Shown here in pieces: positions 1 to 8,545 of a stretch of DNA of 49,574 bases. Every line of letters begins with the position of its first letter. Position 1 is the stretch's first letter. The position numbers and the translations under genes were made by a program. Where the stretch lies: assembly GCA_937990735.1 (NCBI GenBank), contig CALKQT010000100.1, positions 1 to 49,574 of the forward strand, given 5' to 3'. The notes beneath the pieces were generated by a model. The model was not told the origin of the DNA, made no database searches, and saw only the letters and a list, made by a program, of their open reading frames with translations. This stretch comes from an uncultured Campylobacter sp. Its GTDB lineage: Bacteria; Campylobacterota; Campylobacteria; Campylobacterales; Campylobacteraceae.

Positions 1-340
1 AGGCCTCGGGCTGATAATAATCGTAGTAGCTGATGAAGTACTCGACGTGGTTTTGCGGGAAAAAGCCTTTAAATTCGCTATAAAGCTGCGCTGCGAGAGA
101 TTTGTTATGCGTCATTACGAGCGCGGGAATTCCGAGGCGCTTGATGATATTTGCCATAGTAAAAGTCTTACCCGAGCCTGTAACGCCGAGAAGGGTTTGG
201 TATTTGTTGCCGCTTTGAAAGCCCGCAACGATGCCTTCGATCGCTTTTTCTTGATCCTCGCTCGGAGAGAATTTGCTCTCGATTTTAAAATTTTGCAAAA
301 TTTTTCCTTTTTTAAAGCCAAAATTGGGTAATATTTTCAT
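1..340 (-). CDS. uvrB: UvrABC system protein B, N-terminal 113 residues (cut by window edge)
   Basis: This is the amino-terminal part of UvrB, the helicase-like damage-recognition subunit of nucleotide excision repair, which acts with UvrA and UvrC on DNA. The reverse strand reads MKILPNFGFKKGK at its start. It contains the Walker A motif GVTGSGKT at residues 52-59, followed by ALVMTHNKSLAAQLYSEF. It runs off the window in the conserved YYDYYQPEA stretch at the base of the beta-hairpin that grips DNA. The start is the ATG next to a short AT-rich region shared with the divergent small gene on the other side. Family assignment is secure; only the 3' part is missing, because of the window edge. 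Confidence 0.97.
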   Translation of the reverse strand, partial: MKILPNFGFKKGKILQNFKIESKFSPSEDQEKAIEGIVAGFQSGNKYQTLLGVTGSGKTFTMANIIKRLGIPALVMTHNKSLAAQLYSEFKGFFPQNHVEYFISYYDYYQPEA

Positions 341-367
341 TTAAATTATATCAGAAAAGGCGAAATA

Positions 368-628
368 ATGGAATCAATCTTTGACGAAGAGAAAAAGGTC
401 GAGGGCTTAAGCAATAAAGTAGCTGAGCTGATTAGACGATACGCCGAGGCTAGAGACGAAAACGAAAAGCTACGCACAGAGCTAGCGACGGTCAAGGCGC
501 AAAACGAGGCTTTGGGAATGCAGCTTGGCACGCTTGAAAACGATCTGGCATATCGCAAGATGAGCGATGAGGATCTAAGCAAGCAGATCGACGATATTTT
601 GGCGGGCGACAATTTAGGCGAGAAATGA
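368..628 (+). CDS. small coiled-coil protein of unknown function
   Basis: An 86-residue acidic protein that is helical almost throughout. Residues 10-75 (NKVAELIRRYAEARDENEKL and the following heptads) look like a single coiled coil, in the style of small division or scaffold proteins such as ZapB, though I cannot show homology. It is the first gene of a three-gene set divergent from uvrB. Its stop overlaps the next start by four bases (ATGA), so the genes are translationally coupled. From memory, C. jejuni has three small conserved genes in the same place after uvrB, so the set is probably conserved in the genus. Function unknown. Confidence 0.8.
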   Translation: MESIFDEEKKVEGLSNKVAELIRRYAEARDENEKLRTELATVKAQNEALGMQLGTLENDLAYRKMSDEDLSKQIDDILAGDNLGEK

Positions 629-861
629 AAGAAATTTCAGTTCAGCTGACGAGTAAGTCTTTGACGAAAAAATACGCGATAAGCCTGGATGATGACTTTG
701 CGAAGGTCTTCGGTAGGGACTGGCGGATTTTAACTCGCGGCAGCGATCATCTGGATGCGGGCGAACTACTTGAAGCCTATATCCAAAAAAGCTATGAAAA
801 TTTCATGCTTAATAAAAAAATAGATGCCTTGGTAAAGGACATCGACGAAGGAGTAAAATGA
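625..861 (+). CDS. small conserved hypothetical protein
   Basis: A 78-residue protein with no signal peptide or membrane segment. It opens with a basic, strand-rich stretch (MKEISVQLTSKSLTKKYAIS) and ends in a helical acidic tail. It overlaps the coiled-coil gene upstream by four bases and the membrane protein gene downstream by four bases (ATGA at both junctions), so the three are made from one message. This tight packing is the best evidence that it is real. I recognise no family motif and assign no function. Confidence 0.75.
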   Translation: MKEISVQLTSKSLTKKYAISLDDDFAKVFGRDWRILTRGSDHLDAGELLEAYIQKSYENFMLNKKIDALVKDIDEGVK

Positions 862-1325
862 TGAAAATGAGAAAAGGTGCGGCAGTAGGCGGCGGTGTAA
901 GCGGGATAATATTTTTAGCTATTATAATCTTCGTGATAGTAAAAATAATATATCCTAAATTAAGCGGTGCTAAGGATGAGGTTTTAGTAAAAGCTTATGC
1001 AGTCGAGCTTGAAGGCGTATTTAAAGATATACAACGCGACTACTTAAATCAAGGAAATTTTCGCGAGCTAAAGAGCATGACGGGTTCCAGACAGTTTAGC
1101 GATAGCGATCTGGCACGTAGCTTAGCAGTCAATCAAAGCTTTACCTATGGCGTAGGACCGAAACTCAAAAACGATATGATCTTTTGCGCGACGATCACCT
1201 TGCGTCAAGATAGTGGTGGCTATTTCTTCACAACCGAAAACATCAACCGCAACAGGGAGCGCTGCGAAGCATTTCATAAAGATACGACTTATATGAAGCT
1301 AAACGGCTTTAGGATAGGCAAATAA
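858..1325 (+). CDS. single-pass inner-membrane protein, possibly pseudopilin-like
   Basis: A 155-residue protein with a short basic N-terminus (MMKMRKGAAVGGG), one hydrophobic helix at about residues 12-32 and a soluble remainder of about 120 residues that should lie in the periplasm. Basic leader, glycine, hydrophobic helix and small globular domain resemble type II secretion or competence pseudopilins, but the usual glutamate after the cleavage site is not obvious, so this is only a suggestion. Two cysteines in the second half (IFCATI and RERCEA) could form a disulfide. It is the last gene of the coupled trio after uvrB. A more neutral reading is a conserved periplasm-facing protein of unknown role. 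Confidence 0.75.
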   Translation: MMKMRKGAAVGGGVSGIIFLAIIIFVIVKIIYPKLSGAKDEVLVKAYAVELEGVFKDIQRDYLNQGNFRELKSMTGSRQFSDSDLARSLAVNQSFTYGVGPKLKNDMIFCATITLRQDSGGYFFTTENINRNRERCEAFHKDTTYMKLNGFRIGK

Positions 1326-1796
1326 TTTTTAAAATTTAATCGCGCTACTGCTATGGATTCATAAAGCGTACGTGTAGCATGAGCGCGATAGAGCTATTGA
1401 AGTGTGATAGCCGTGCGTCGGCTCGCACCTTTTGCCAAAAACATAAGATCTCAAGAATTCATCTTTATAGGTATTTTTTAAAATTTAGCTTTAAAATCGG
1501 CATTTTTGCATTCGTATTGATAGCTTATTAGCTAGATTTTAATCATATTTTAATTTGCAATTTATATCGGTCATGATTTATGCTATTGCGGTTAAATTTA
1601 TGAGATGGGCGCTTTGAAGCTATGCCCCTCGCGTGACGCGATGTGAGCTGGGATTTACGAAAAGTGCCTTATAAAACAAGCGTATTAAAGCAAAAATATC
1701 AAGATTATCTTAAATTTATGAAATTCGCACTCCACAAGCGCGCAGAATTTCATCGGCTCGGGTTTGGGCGTGAGTTTTAAAATCTCTCATAGAATT
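1326..1796. other. intergenic spacer, no gene seen
   Basis: No credible reading frame or RNA gene was found. The stretch contains several AAAATTTA/TTTAAAATTT words and otherwise unremarkable sequence. In C. jejuni priA follows this gene set, as I remember it; it is absent here, so this may be an old rearrangement boundary. Confidence 0.5.
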
Positions 1797-2504
1797 TTAT
1801 CGCCGATTCTCAACCGCCAATTTGATCCAACTACGCAAATAATCTAGCTGCTGCGGCGTATGGAACCAATGCTCGCCGTTTTTCATAACGCTTAAGTCGC
1901 AGTCGAACTTCTGCGCGAAATTTCTAACGATATAAAGAGGCGTCATATCGTCGTTTTCTGCGCATAGAATCCTGCTCGGCGCTTCCCACTTAGTGATCGG
2001 ATTGTTCAAAACAAAACTCCAATATTCCCAAAAAAGCGGTTGCCAGACAGGGGTCAAAATCATCCGCTCTTGCTGCAATCGCTCCTCGCTGACGCCAGCC
2101 CTACGCATAATATTCGAAATAACGTATTTCATATCAAGTATCGGCGAGACGAAGAGGCAGTCGCTAAACTTTTCGTCGCGGAAGCTTTGCAGTCCGAGCC
2201 ATGCCCCTAGGCTAACGGCAAACAGCGCGACCTCGTCCCAGCGCTTCTTTGCATACGATAAAATTTCGCGAAATTCTAAAATAGCGCGCCGCGGATCGCA
2301 AGAAGCGGGCTCGTGCTGCCTCTGTCCGTGCCCGGGCAGGTCAAAGCTAATTACCTGCCGGCCTTGCTTGCAAACGACGGAAGCTAAAAGCTCCGCATCA
2401 TCTTTGCTTCCGTCTTGCCCGTGAGCGTAGATATAAACCTTTTTCGAGCGGCTCCCCCAAACGGCGGCGGGAACGCCACGTATCTCAATCGCGCTCTTTT
2501 GCAT
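1797..2504 (-). CDS. alpha/beta-hydrolase fold protein
   Basis: A 235-residue cytosolic hydrolase of the alpha/beta fold; substrate unknown. The oxyanion-side motif is YAHGQDGS (residues 26-33), followed by FDLPGHG. The nucleophile elbow is AVSLG with Ser98; the first position is Ala instead of Gly, a tolerated variant. The acid is probably in CAENDDMTP (Asp185 or Asp186), and the histidine is His212 in NGEHWFH. Length and order fit small BAAT/dienelactone-like or serine aminopeptidase-like esterases. It stands alone between two long spacers on the same strand as pgpA. A carboxylesterase or thioesterase role is possible, but the sequence does not decide it. Confidence 0.88.
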   Translation of the reverse strand: MQKSAIEIRGVPAAVWGSRSKKVYIYAHGQDGSKDDAELLASVVCKQGRQVISFDLPGHGQRQHEPASCDPRRAILEFREILSYAKKRWDEVALFAVSLGAWLGLQSFRDEKFSDCLFVSPILDMKYVISNIMRRAGVSEERLQQERMILTPVWQPLFWEYWSFVLNNPITKWEAPSRILCAENDDMTPLYIVRNFAQKFDCDLSVMKNGEHWFHTPQQLDYLRSWIKLAVENRR

Positions 2505-3000
2505 TTTTCGTTCCTTTAATTTTTTGCGCCGATACCCGCATTTTACGGCAATGCTACAAGCAAAACTATAAATATCGCTGAAATTAATAGTACGCCCTGC
2601 TAGACTGCCTGCGGTTAGCGATAAATTTTAAAATTTTACGCGTGAGCTGCGCCTGCCGCTTTGTTTTAAAATTTAGCCGCACGAAATTTCAGGCGGCATA
2701 ATTTTGATTCTTGCAGCGCAATTAAATTTTTATGTCGTAGAATTCTGCAAGCTGCGAAATTTAAAATTTAAGACCACGCAAATTTTATCGCCGCCTCGTG
2801 CAAAATTTTAATTTTACGTTTGCTTTATTTACAGGCTACGCGAATAAATACCGCTAAATTTCAGATTCCAAGCGGGCTCGCGCCTCAGAAGTTAAAATTT
2901 GCGCTAATTCATAAGCCGCGCTCAAGATGCGGTTTTTAAAATTTCGGTGCTCGATAGCGCCCGCAATCGCGCTGTATTCTCAGCAATCCACCAAAAAAGC
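2505..3000. other. intergenic spacer rich in AAATTT words
   Basis: No gene is supported. The stretch contains many copies of AAATTT, AAAATTTTA and TTTAAAATTT at spacings of roughly 12-40 bases, separated by GC-rich filler such as GCCGC and GCGC. This is the first of several spacers of this type in the window. Confidence 0.6.
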
Positions 3001-3537
3001 TTAAAAAACCAATCCCGCGGCGCCGAGCTTGACCCCTAAAGAGATAACTATCAAAACCCCGAGCCCCGCAAAAAAGCCCGCCAGCACGTCATCCAGCATC
3101 ACGCCGAGACCGCCCGGCACGTCGCGATCCACGCGCCCGATGATCGAGGGTTTGCGGATGTCAAACGCTCTGAAAAACAGCAGCGCCAAAATCATCGCGA
3201 CGATCGATATCCTGCTGCTCTCAAAGCCCGCGATCAGCTCCCGCAGCGGCAGCGAAAAGATCTCGCCCGCGGGCGCGGCGACGCACATTGCGATCCACAC
3301 CCCCACGACTTCGTCGATGACGATCTCGCTGCCATCGTGCGCGCCTATCCGCCTTTCGTAATCGCTTACGATCTTAAGCGAGACGAAAAAGACGAGAGCG
3401 GCGCACAAAAACAGCGTCACCTCGCCCGCTAGCATCAAGATCGCAAGACCTACTATCCAGCCGGCGATGCTGCCCCAGGTGCCGGGCGCGGGTTTTAGTA
3501 GCCCTGCGCCGAAAAATGTAACGAAAATTTTATCCAT
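3001..3537 (-). CDS. pgpA: phosphatidylglycerophosphatase A
   Basis: An integral membrane phosphatase that removes the phosphate from phosphatidylglycerophosphate to give phosphatidylglycerol. The 178 residues match the family length. Diagnostic motifs are the N-terminal GAGLLKPAPGTWGS, then the acidic motif IVIDEVVGVW in the middle, FRAFDIRKPSIIGRVD, and GGLGVMLDDVLAG near the C-terminus, which supplies the metal-binding aspartates. Several hydrophobic segments surround these. It follows the ATP-sulfurylase-like gene on the same strand; as I recall, C. jejuni has the same order (ispDF, regulator, sulfurylase-like, pgpA). A 716-base repeat-rich spacer now separates it from that neighbour. Confidence 0.95.
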   Translation of the reverse strand: MDKIFVTFFGAGLLKPAPGTWGSIAGWIVGLAILMLAGEVTLFLCAALVFFVSLKIVSDYERRIGAHDGSEIVIDEVVGVWIAMCVAAPAGEIFSLPLRELIAGFESSRISIVAMILALLFFRAFDIRKPSIIGRVDRDVPGGLGVMLDDVLAGFFAGLGVLIVISLGVKLGAAGLVF

Positions 3538-4253
3538 AATCGTCCTTTTAAATTTTGCTTTTTAAAATTTTACCGCTTATTTTAATTAGAGCATTCGCTC
3601 ACGCGCAAAAATTTTAAATTTCGTTCGTGCATGTAAAATTTAAATTTCGCCTGCCCGCACGAAATTAATTCTACTCACTCGCCACAAAAATTTTGCTCGC
3701 TAACGCAGGAATTTTAAAATTCTACTCATTTGCGTAAAAATTTTAAAATTTTACTCGCTCCACGCGGAGTTTTCAAACCCGTCCGCAAACGCACGGCATT
3801 TTGCGCGAGTGGCAGTCGTTGTGCCTCGCCCAAATTTATGCACTGCGACTTACTGCGAGCATCTGGCTAAATTTAAACTCGCTTGCCGAAAGCTTAAATT
3901 TTAGATCCGCCGCACTGCTAATTTACGCATATGCCGCGCCTTAAAATTTTAAATCCGCTTCGCCGCACGATTTTATTGCGTCGTTATAAATTTGCTACGA
4001 AGCCGAGTCTTTAAACTTTAAAGCTCGTTTTACCGCACCGCTTGTTTTAAAAATTTAGCTTCGTTGCGCCACAAAATTTTACGCCAAATCTGCGTCCGCC
4101 GCTCTTTATGCTATAAAATTCCGCGCAGTTTATACTTTTCGCACTATGAAATTTTGCATTTGCCTTGCTACTGTAAATTCTAACGTCGCGAAATTTTACT
4201 CTTTGCCTAGATGCCGCAAATTCCACGTCATTTTTGCGTTGCGCCCTCAAACG
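3538..4253. other. repeat-rich intergenic spacer
   Basis: A 716-base spacer packed with AAATTTT / AAAATTTTA words (more than a dozen, on both strands) set in GC-rich filler such as CTCGC and GCCGCAC. Neighbouring copies share short flanks (for example TTTTAAAATTCTACTC and TTTTAAAATTTTACTCGC), so local duplication is likely. A minus-strand frame of 67 codons at 4047-4250 is open but consists only of translated repeat words (AKF, VKF, AEF) and is not called as a gene. Confidence 0.65.
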
Positions 4254-6167
4254 TTACGTCTTTAGCGCGCTGGTTTGATACAGCTGCATAAGCTGCTCGT
4301 AAAACTCGCTCTCGCCGTGGCTCTGCAAGATCCCGCTGTTTGGAAAAAGCTCGTCGTAGAGCTTTTGCAGATCCGAAAATCGCGCAGGAAAAAGCTCGCT
4401 TAAAATCATCGCCGAGATCTCTTTACGCATAAAAATCGCGGGCGGCAAAATCCCCGCGCGCAGCAGTGCCTTGAGATTTTGTGTGCGGTAATGCACGTGA
4501 TGATGAGCGCCGTGAGGGCAGTTTTTGGTGCTTACGAGCACCTTACACTTCTCGCAATAGACGTATTCTGGCATAAGCAAAATCTCTATTTCGCCACGTT
4601 TTTGATACTCGTCCAGCACCGAATGCACGCCGCCGCCTTCGAAAAACAGCTCCATATTTGCGTGATTTTGCCCAAAAATTATTTTGTTTATACCTAAATT
4701 TTTTGCGATCGCGCACTGCAGGGCGGGCTTGTCGTCAAAAATCGCAAGCGAGCCCAGATCGATCATCATGGCGCGTTGCGCAACCAAAAAATTTTGTAGC
4801 AAATAGCTTAGCGTTTTTTTGCGTAGCTCGTAGGGCAGGGCGTCTGCGCTGCTCGTGCCGGTTAAAAAAATCACCACGAAATCCGCCTTGTCGATCATAT
4901 GCCTAATCAGTCGCTCATGCACGCGGTGGATCGGATCGGCGCAGGTAAAAAACGCTGAAATTTTAGGCGCGGCAAGCGAGCTTGCGACTTTTTTTATGCG
5001 CGCGATTTGCTCTGCAAGACTATTTTTTAGCAACGTGATGCGCCCCTGCACTGCAGTTTGCCCTGCGTACGCGTTTTGAAATACCGAGCCTGCGATCTCG
5101 CTTGCGCTTGGAGCATAAACGTCGCTAACGTCTATGCGCGCGACAAGCTCGCAAGAGGCGGGATTTTTGGTGAAATTTTCGGTGGAATTTGAAATAAAAT
5201 TTCTCGCCGAATTTGCTACGGATTTTGCATCTGCGCTGCAAACGCGATTGATTGCAGGATTTTCGGCAAAGCTCCGCGCGGAATTTACCGCAGAATTTTC
5301 GCTGGAGCTTTTCGCCAAATCCAAAACGGCGTTTTTCGCAGATTTTGCATCTGCGCTGCAAGTAAAAGTTTGATCATAGTTTGCATCAAGGCTTTCTATA
5401 TGGTCTAAGTCCTCGCTCGCGGCGTTTATAGTGCTTTGAGTACTTGCAGTGCGCGCGAAGTCCGTGCCGCTTTTCGCAAAGCTCTGCTCATTTTGCGCCG
5501 CAGCAGAAACTCCATCCTGCAAGTTGCGAGGTTCTTTAGCTAGCAAATACGCGCCACTTTCGCCGCTAAGCGAATTTTTGGCGCATTCGACTATTCCGTC
5601 CTTGCTGAGATAAAGCTCCAAAACATCACCCTTTTTTGCGCCCGCGCAGGAAAAAATGAAATTTATGCCGCAGATGCTAAGCTTGCTTGGGCACAGTAGC
5701 TCGCAGCTCTTGCCGAAAGTGCCGTTTGCGAGCAGGCTCAGGACGTTTAGGTCGGAGCGCGAGATCACTATCTTGCGGATTTGCGTTGCGCTATTATTTG
5801 CGCCTTTGCTCTCGCTTCCAGCTTGCTCTGCCTTTAAATTCCATGCCGCACCCTTAGCTTGCATCTCATCTTTTCTAGCATCGCCCGCCCTTGGCGCTTC
5901 TAAATTCCGCACCGTTTTTAAATCGCGCTTTGCTTTTGAATTTTGTCTTGCTTTTGAGTTCTGTGATGCTTTTAAATTTTGCTTTGCCTTTAAATTTAGC
6001 GCCGCGTCGCTCGAAGCTTTTGCGATGTTTAGAGGTTTTGTGCCGCTTGAAATCCCTTCACTTTCAAGCGGTTTTATTTCGTGCAAATCGTCCGCATCGC
6101 GCGAAATTCCCATCTCGCCTGCGATCCGTACCGGATGCGCGCGGCTATTTTTTTCTTGCGATGCCAT
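4254..6167 (-). CDS. ATP-sulfurylase-like nucleotidyltransferase with long low-complexity N-terminal region
   Basis: The C-terminal 240 or so residues form an ATP-sulfurylase-type catalytic domain. They contain the DPIHRVHE motif (HxxH with His414 and His417), then KIIFGQNHAN, the cysteine-rich YCEKCKVLVS...NCPHG segment and PPAIFMRKEIS. The role is probably a sulfurylase or related adenylyltransferase, but no APS kinase or reductase genes lie nearby, so the substrate is uncertain. The first 390 or so residues contain long low-complexity runs (NLKAKQNLKASQNSKA; ENSAVNSARSFAENPA). I chose the ATG preceded by AAAAGGAAAAAAT, 14 codons inside the longest frame; the overlap with the upstream regulator gene is then only 23 bases. 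The gene lies between the regulator and pgpA, as in C. jejuni. Confidence 0.8.
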   Translation of the reverse strand: MASQEKNSRAHPVRIAGEMGISRDADDLHEIKPLESEGISSGTKPLNIAKASSDAALNLKAKQNLKASQNSKARQNSKAKRDLKTVRNLEAPRAGDARKDEMQAKGAAWNLKAEQAGSESKGANNSATQIRKIVISRSDLNVLSLLANGTFGKSCELLCPSKLSICGINFIFSCAGAKKGDVLELYLSKDGIVECAKNSLSGESGAYLLAKEPRNLQDGVSAAAQNEQSFAKSGTDFARTASTQSTINAASEDLDHIESLDANYDQTFTCSADAKSAKNAVLDLAKSSSENSAVNSARSFAENPAINRVCSADAKSVANSARNFISNSTENFTKNPASCELVARIDVSDVYAPSASEIAGSVFQNAYAGQTAVQGRITLLKNSLAEQIARIKKVASSLAAPKISAFFTCADPIHRVHERLIRHMIDKADFVVIFLTGTSSADALPYELRKKTLSYLLQNFLVAQRAMMIDLGSLAIFDDKPALQCAIAKNLGINKIIFGQNHANMELFFEGGGVHSVLDEYQKRGEIEILLMPEYVYCEKCKVLVSTKNCPHGAHHHVHYRTQNLKALLRAGILPPAIFMRKEISAMILSELFPARFSDLQKLYDELFPNSGILQSHGESEFYEQLMQLYQTSALKT

Positions 6168-7008
6168 ATTTTTTCCTTTTCTCCCAAAGCGATTTTCGCG
6201 AAATCCCAAGTGCCGCTGCCAGATCGGAGTCGAAATACTCGTCTTGGTGCGCTACGATCGTGAGCTTTACGTATTCTTCGATGCTTAAAATTTCACTGCG
6301 TTCTTTGCTACTGCCAAGCGTAATTTCGTCGCTAAAGCCCTTTTGCGCGCCGATGGATCCGGCGATTACGCGCATGGATTTGGTTTTGCTTATAAATTTT
6401 TCCTTCTCCGCGCCGCTTAGGCTGTCAAAATCCGGTGCGTAAAAAATCTCCGCACCGCGTTCTAGCAGCTCAGGGCTTTGCGAGGATAGAATTTTAAGGC
6501 GCGATTTTAGCGCAAGTGCGATCTTAAATACCGCCGCAGCTCGCGCTGCCGCATCGCCGCGCAAAAGAAGCGGAAATTTTATCTGCGCTAAACGCGCGGG
6601 CAGTATTTCGCACGAAAGGGAGGCTTCTCTAAGCAGCGCCTCGTAGGCTTCGTTTTGCGATTTTAGCGAGCGAAACTGCGCGTAGTGCTCGATCTTTTTG
6701 ATGAGCTCCTCTATCATAAAAGGCTTTTGGATATAATCCGTAGCGCCCGCTTTTACGGGGTTTAGCACCGTTTCGCTATCGACGTAAGCGACCATCAAAA
6801 TTATGATCGAGCGCCTAAATTTCTCGATCAGCGGATAAAAGCTCGCGCCGCTCCAGCTCGTAGAAAGTAACACCACCTCAAACTCCTCCGCAAGAGCTGC
6901 CGCGGCTGCCAAACTCGCCGCGTTAGTGCATTCGTGCCCCAGTGCACCCAGCTTGTTTGCGATACTTTGAGCAAGATAGCTTTCGCTCTCGATTATTAAA
7001 ATTTTCAT
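6145..7008 (-). CDS. orphan atypical response regulator, HP1021/Cj1608 type
   Basis: A 287-residue protein with an N-terminal receiver-like domain (residues 1-115), a middle region and a C-terminal helix-turn-helix of Fis type (SDLAAALGISRKSLWEKRKK). The phosphoacceptor position is not aspartate: the usual LLD is LLSTS, with serine near residue 49. The conserved lysine (YIQKPF) is present. This matches the HP1021 family, which works without phosphorylation and controls replication initiation, redox genes and competence in Helicobacter and Campylobacter. Placement directly after ispDF is the same as HP1020-HP1021. It overlaps ispDF by four bases and the sulfurylase-like gene by 23, so it sits in a compact operon without a histidine kinase. 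Confidence 0.88.
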   Translation of the reverse strand: MKILIIESESYLAQSIANKLGALGHECTNAASLAAAAALAEEFEVVLLSTSWSGASFYPLIEKFRRSIIILMVAYVDSETVLNPVKAGATDYIQKPFMIEELIKKIEHYAQFRSLKSQNEAYEALLREASLSCEILPARLAQIKFPLLLRGDAAARAAAVFKIALALKSRLKILSSQSPELLERGAEIFYAPDFDSLSGAEKEKFISKTKSMRVIAGSIGAQKGFSDEITLGSSKERSEILSIEEYVKLTIVAHQDEYFDSDLAAALGISRKSLWEKRKKYGIARKK

Positions 7009-8327
7009 GCGCCCTGCGCCTTTGCTGCGTACTTTTGCCAGTCGTAAAATTTTAAGCTTACCGCAGCCTGCGCGGCGATGCCTTCGCTTCTGCCCGTAAA
7101 TCCGAGCCCTTCGGTCGTGGTTGCCTTGACATTGACGCGGGCGCAGTTTAAAATTTTGCTTAAAACCTCTTGCATCTGCGCTTTGTAGGCTCCGATCTTC
7201 GGGCGCTGCGCGATGATCGTAATATCGGCATTTACGAGCTCATAGCCGTAGCCTCTGACGCGCCGCATTACCTTTCGTAACAGCTCCTTGCTATCCGCGC
7301 CTTTAAATTTGGCGTCGCTGTCGGGGAAAAGCTCGCCGATGTCGCCCAGCATCGCCGCGCCGCAAATAGCGTCGATTAGGGCGTGGATAGCTACGTCGCC
7401 GTCGCTGTGTGCGATCAGCGCGAACTCACATGGAATCGCTACGCCGCCAAGCACGATGCCTGCGCCTTTTTCAAGCGCGTGCACGTCAAAGCCCGTACCG
7501 CAGAATATATCGTGCGAGCATGGTTTTAAATTTAGCGCCGCCAGATCGCTTGCGCGCGTGATCTTAAGCGCGCCCGCCTCACCTTTTATAAACTCCAACC
7601 GCCCGCCCGCGCTGCCGACCGCCGCGCTGTCGTCGGTAAAAATTTCGCTTCCCTCAAGCGCCTTTTTAAGCAGGGCCGTGCGCGAAAGCTGCGGCGTTTG
7701 GATGAGGCGCAACTCCTCCCTCTTAACTACGTCCTCGCCGAGGTAGGTCGTGTCGTTTACGCCAAGATAGGGGCTGATGCAGTCTGCGCCTCCTAAATTT
7801 CGTATCAGCGAGGATATCAGCCCTGGCGAAATTTGCGCGCGAGCTACGTCGCTTACGAGCACGAGCTCGCTATCTACGAGTTTCAGAGCATTTTTTAGCG
7901 AGCTTTGGCGATTTGCGCCGCCGGGGGAGAAGTGAAATTTTAAATTTGAAGAGCCGCATTCATCTGCGTTGCATCCGACTTGAGCTTTAAAATTTTCCGC
8001 GCCCCGCGGCTTGCTTGCGTCGTTTAGATCATCTGCGCCGCATCCGATCCCGCCCTGCTCGCTTTGAAATTTATACTCGCTCGTGCCGCACTCTGCGCTT
8101 TTGCCGCGCGCCGAGGCCAAACTGCACGCATAGAGGCGTTTGCAATAGCTCACGTCTTCCTCGTTTACGGCGATTACGATCTTTTTAAATGGGTGTGCCC
8201 GCGCAATTCTCTGCGCGACGTATTGCCAAAGCGGTAGCTCGCCCACGCGCAGCCACTGCTTTTTGACGGGGAGCTCAAACCTGCTCGAATCGCCCGCGGC
8301 GAGCAAAATCAGCGATATATCTTTCAA
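7005..8327 (-). CDS. ispDF: bifunctional IspD/IspF of the MEP isoprenoid pathway
   Basis: A fused enzyme of 440 residues. The IspD part makes CDP-methylerythritol from CTP and MEP: LILLAAGDSSRF at residues 6-17 binds the nucleotide, and GGANRQSS at 136-143 is the second CTP motif. The IspF part (from about residue 275) makes the cyclic diphosphate, with FDVHALEKG giving metal ligands Asp281 and His283, then AHSDGDVAIHAL and KATTTEGLGFTGR. The fused form is normal in epsilonproteobacteria, usually about 370 residues. The excess is a low-complexity insertion at about 67-134 (Cys, Gly, Ser, Ala, with FKF words), just before the second CTP motif. IspE is not in the window. Confidence 0.95.
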   Translation of the reverse strand: MKDISLILLAAGDSSRFELPVKKQWLRVGELPLWQYVAQRIARAHPFKKIVIAVNEEDVSYCKRLYACSLASARGKSAECGTSEYKFQSEQGGIGCGADDLNDASKPRGAENFKAQVGCNADECGSSNLKFHFSPGGANRQSSLKNALKLVDSELVLVSDVARAQISPGLISSLIRNLGGADCISPYLGVNDTTYLGEDVVKREELRLIQTPQLSRTALLKKALEGSEIFTDDSAAVGSAGGRLEFIKGEAGALKITRASDLAALNLKPCSHDIFCGTGFDVHALEKGAGIVLGGVAIPCEFALIAHSDGDVAIHALIDAICGAAMLGDIGELFPDSDAKFKGADSKELLRKVMRRVRGYGYELVNADITIIAQRPKIGAYKAQMQEVLSKILNCARVNVKATTTEGLGFTGRSEGIAAQAAVSLKFYDWQKYAAKAQGA

Positions 8328-8545
8328 ATTTTATCCTTGAAATTTTGTTACGAAATTATACGTATTAAAAATGAAAGCAAAATTAATCGCGGCTTGCGGG
8401 CTAAAATATCTTAATCTTAGGCGTAAATTTACGCGGCGCGGCGGTAAAATTTCAGCCTGCGTTACGAAAATAAACCGCAAAAGAAAAGTAAGGATTAATG
8501 AAATTTGTTATATTATACGCGCATTTTTAAGTAAGCGAGGCGAAA

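Noticed and set aside
1993..2424. 143-codon plus-strand frame inside the hydrolase gene
   Set aside because: It is the antisense shadow of a hydrolase with clear catalytic motifs.
4047..4250. 67-codon minus-strand frame after the ATP-sulfurylase-like gene
   Set aside because: The product is only AAATTT-word translation (AKF, VKF, AEF); no ribosome binding site or conserved motif.
3538..4253. CRISPR-like array suggested by regularly spaced AAATTT words
   Set aside because: Words are 6-14 bases, spacing varies from about 11 to 40 bases and no longer repeat is conserved; there are no cas genes.
8330..8545. Possible TPP riboswitch upstream of thiC
   Set aside because: The conserved CTGAGA and GAACCTGAT elements are absent; only a plain promoter-like region is seen.
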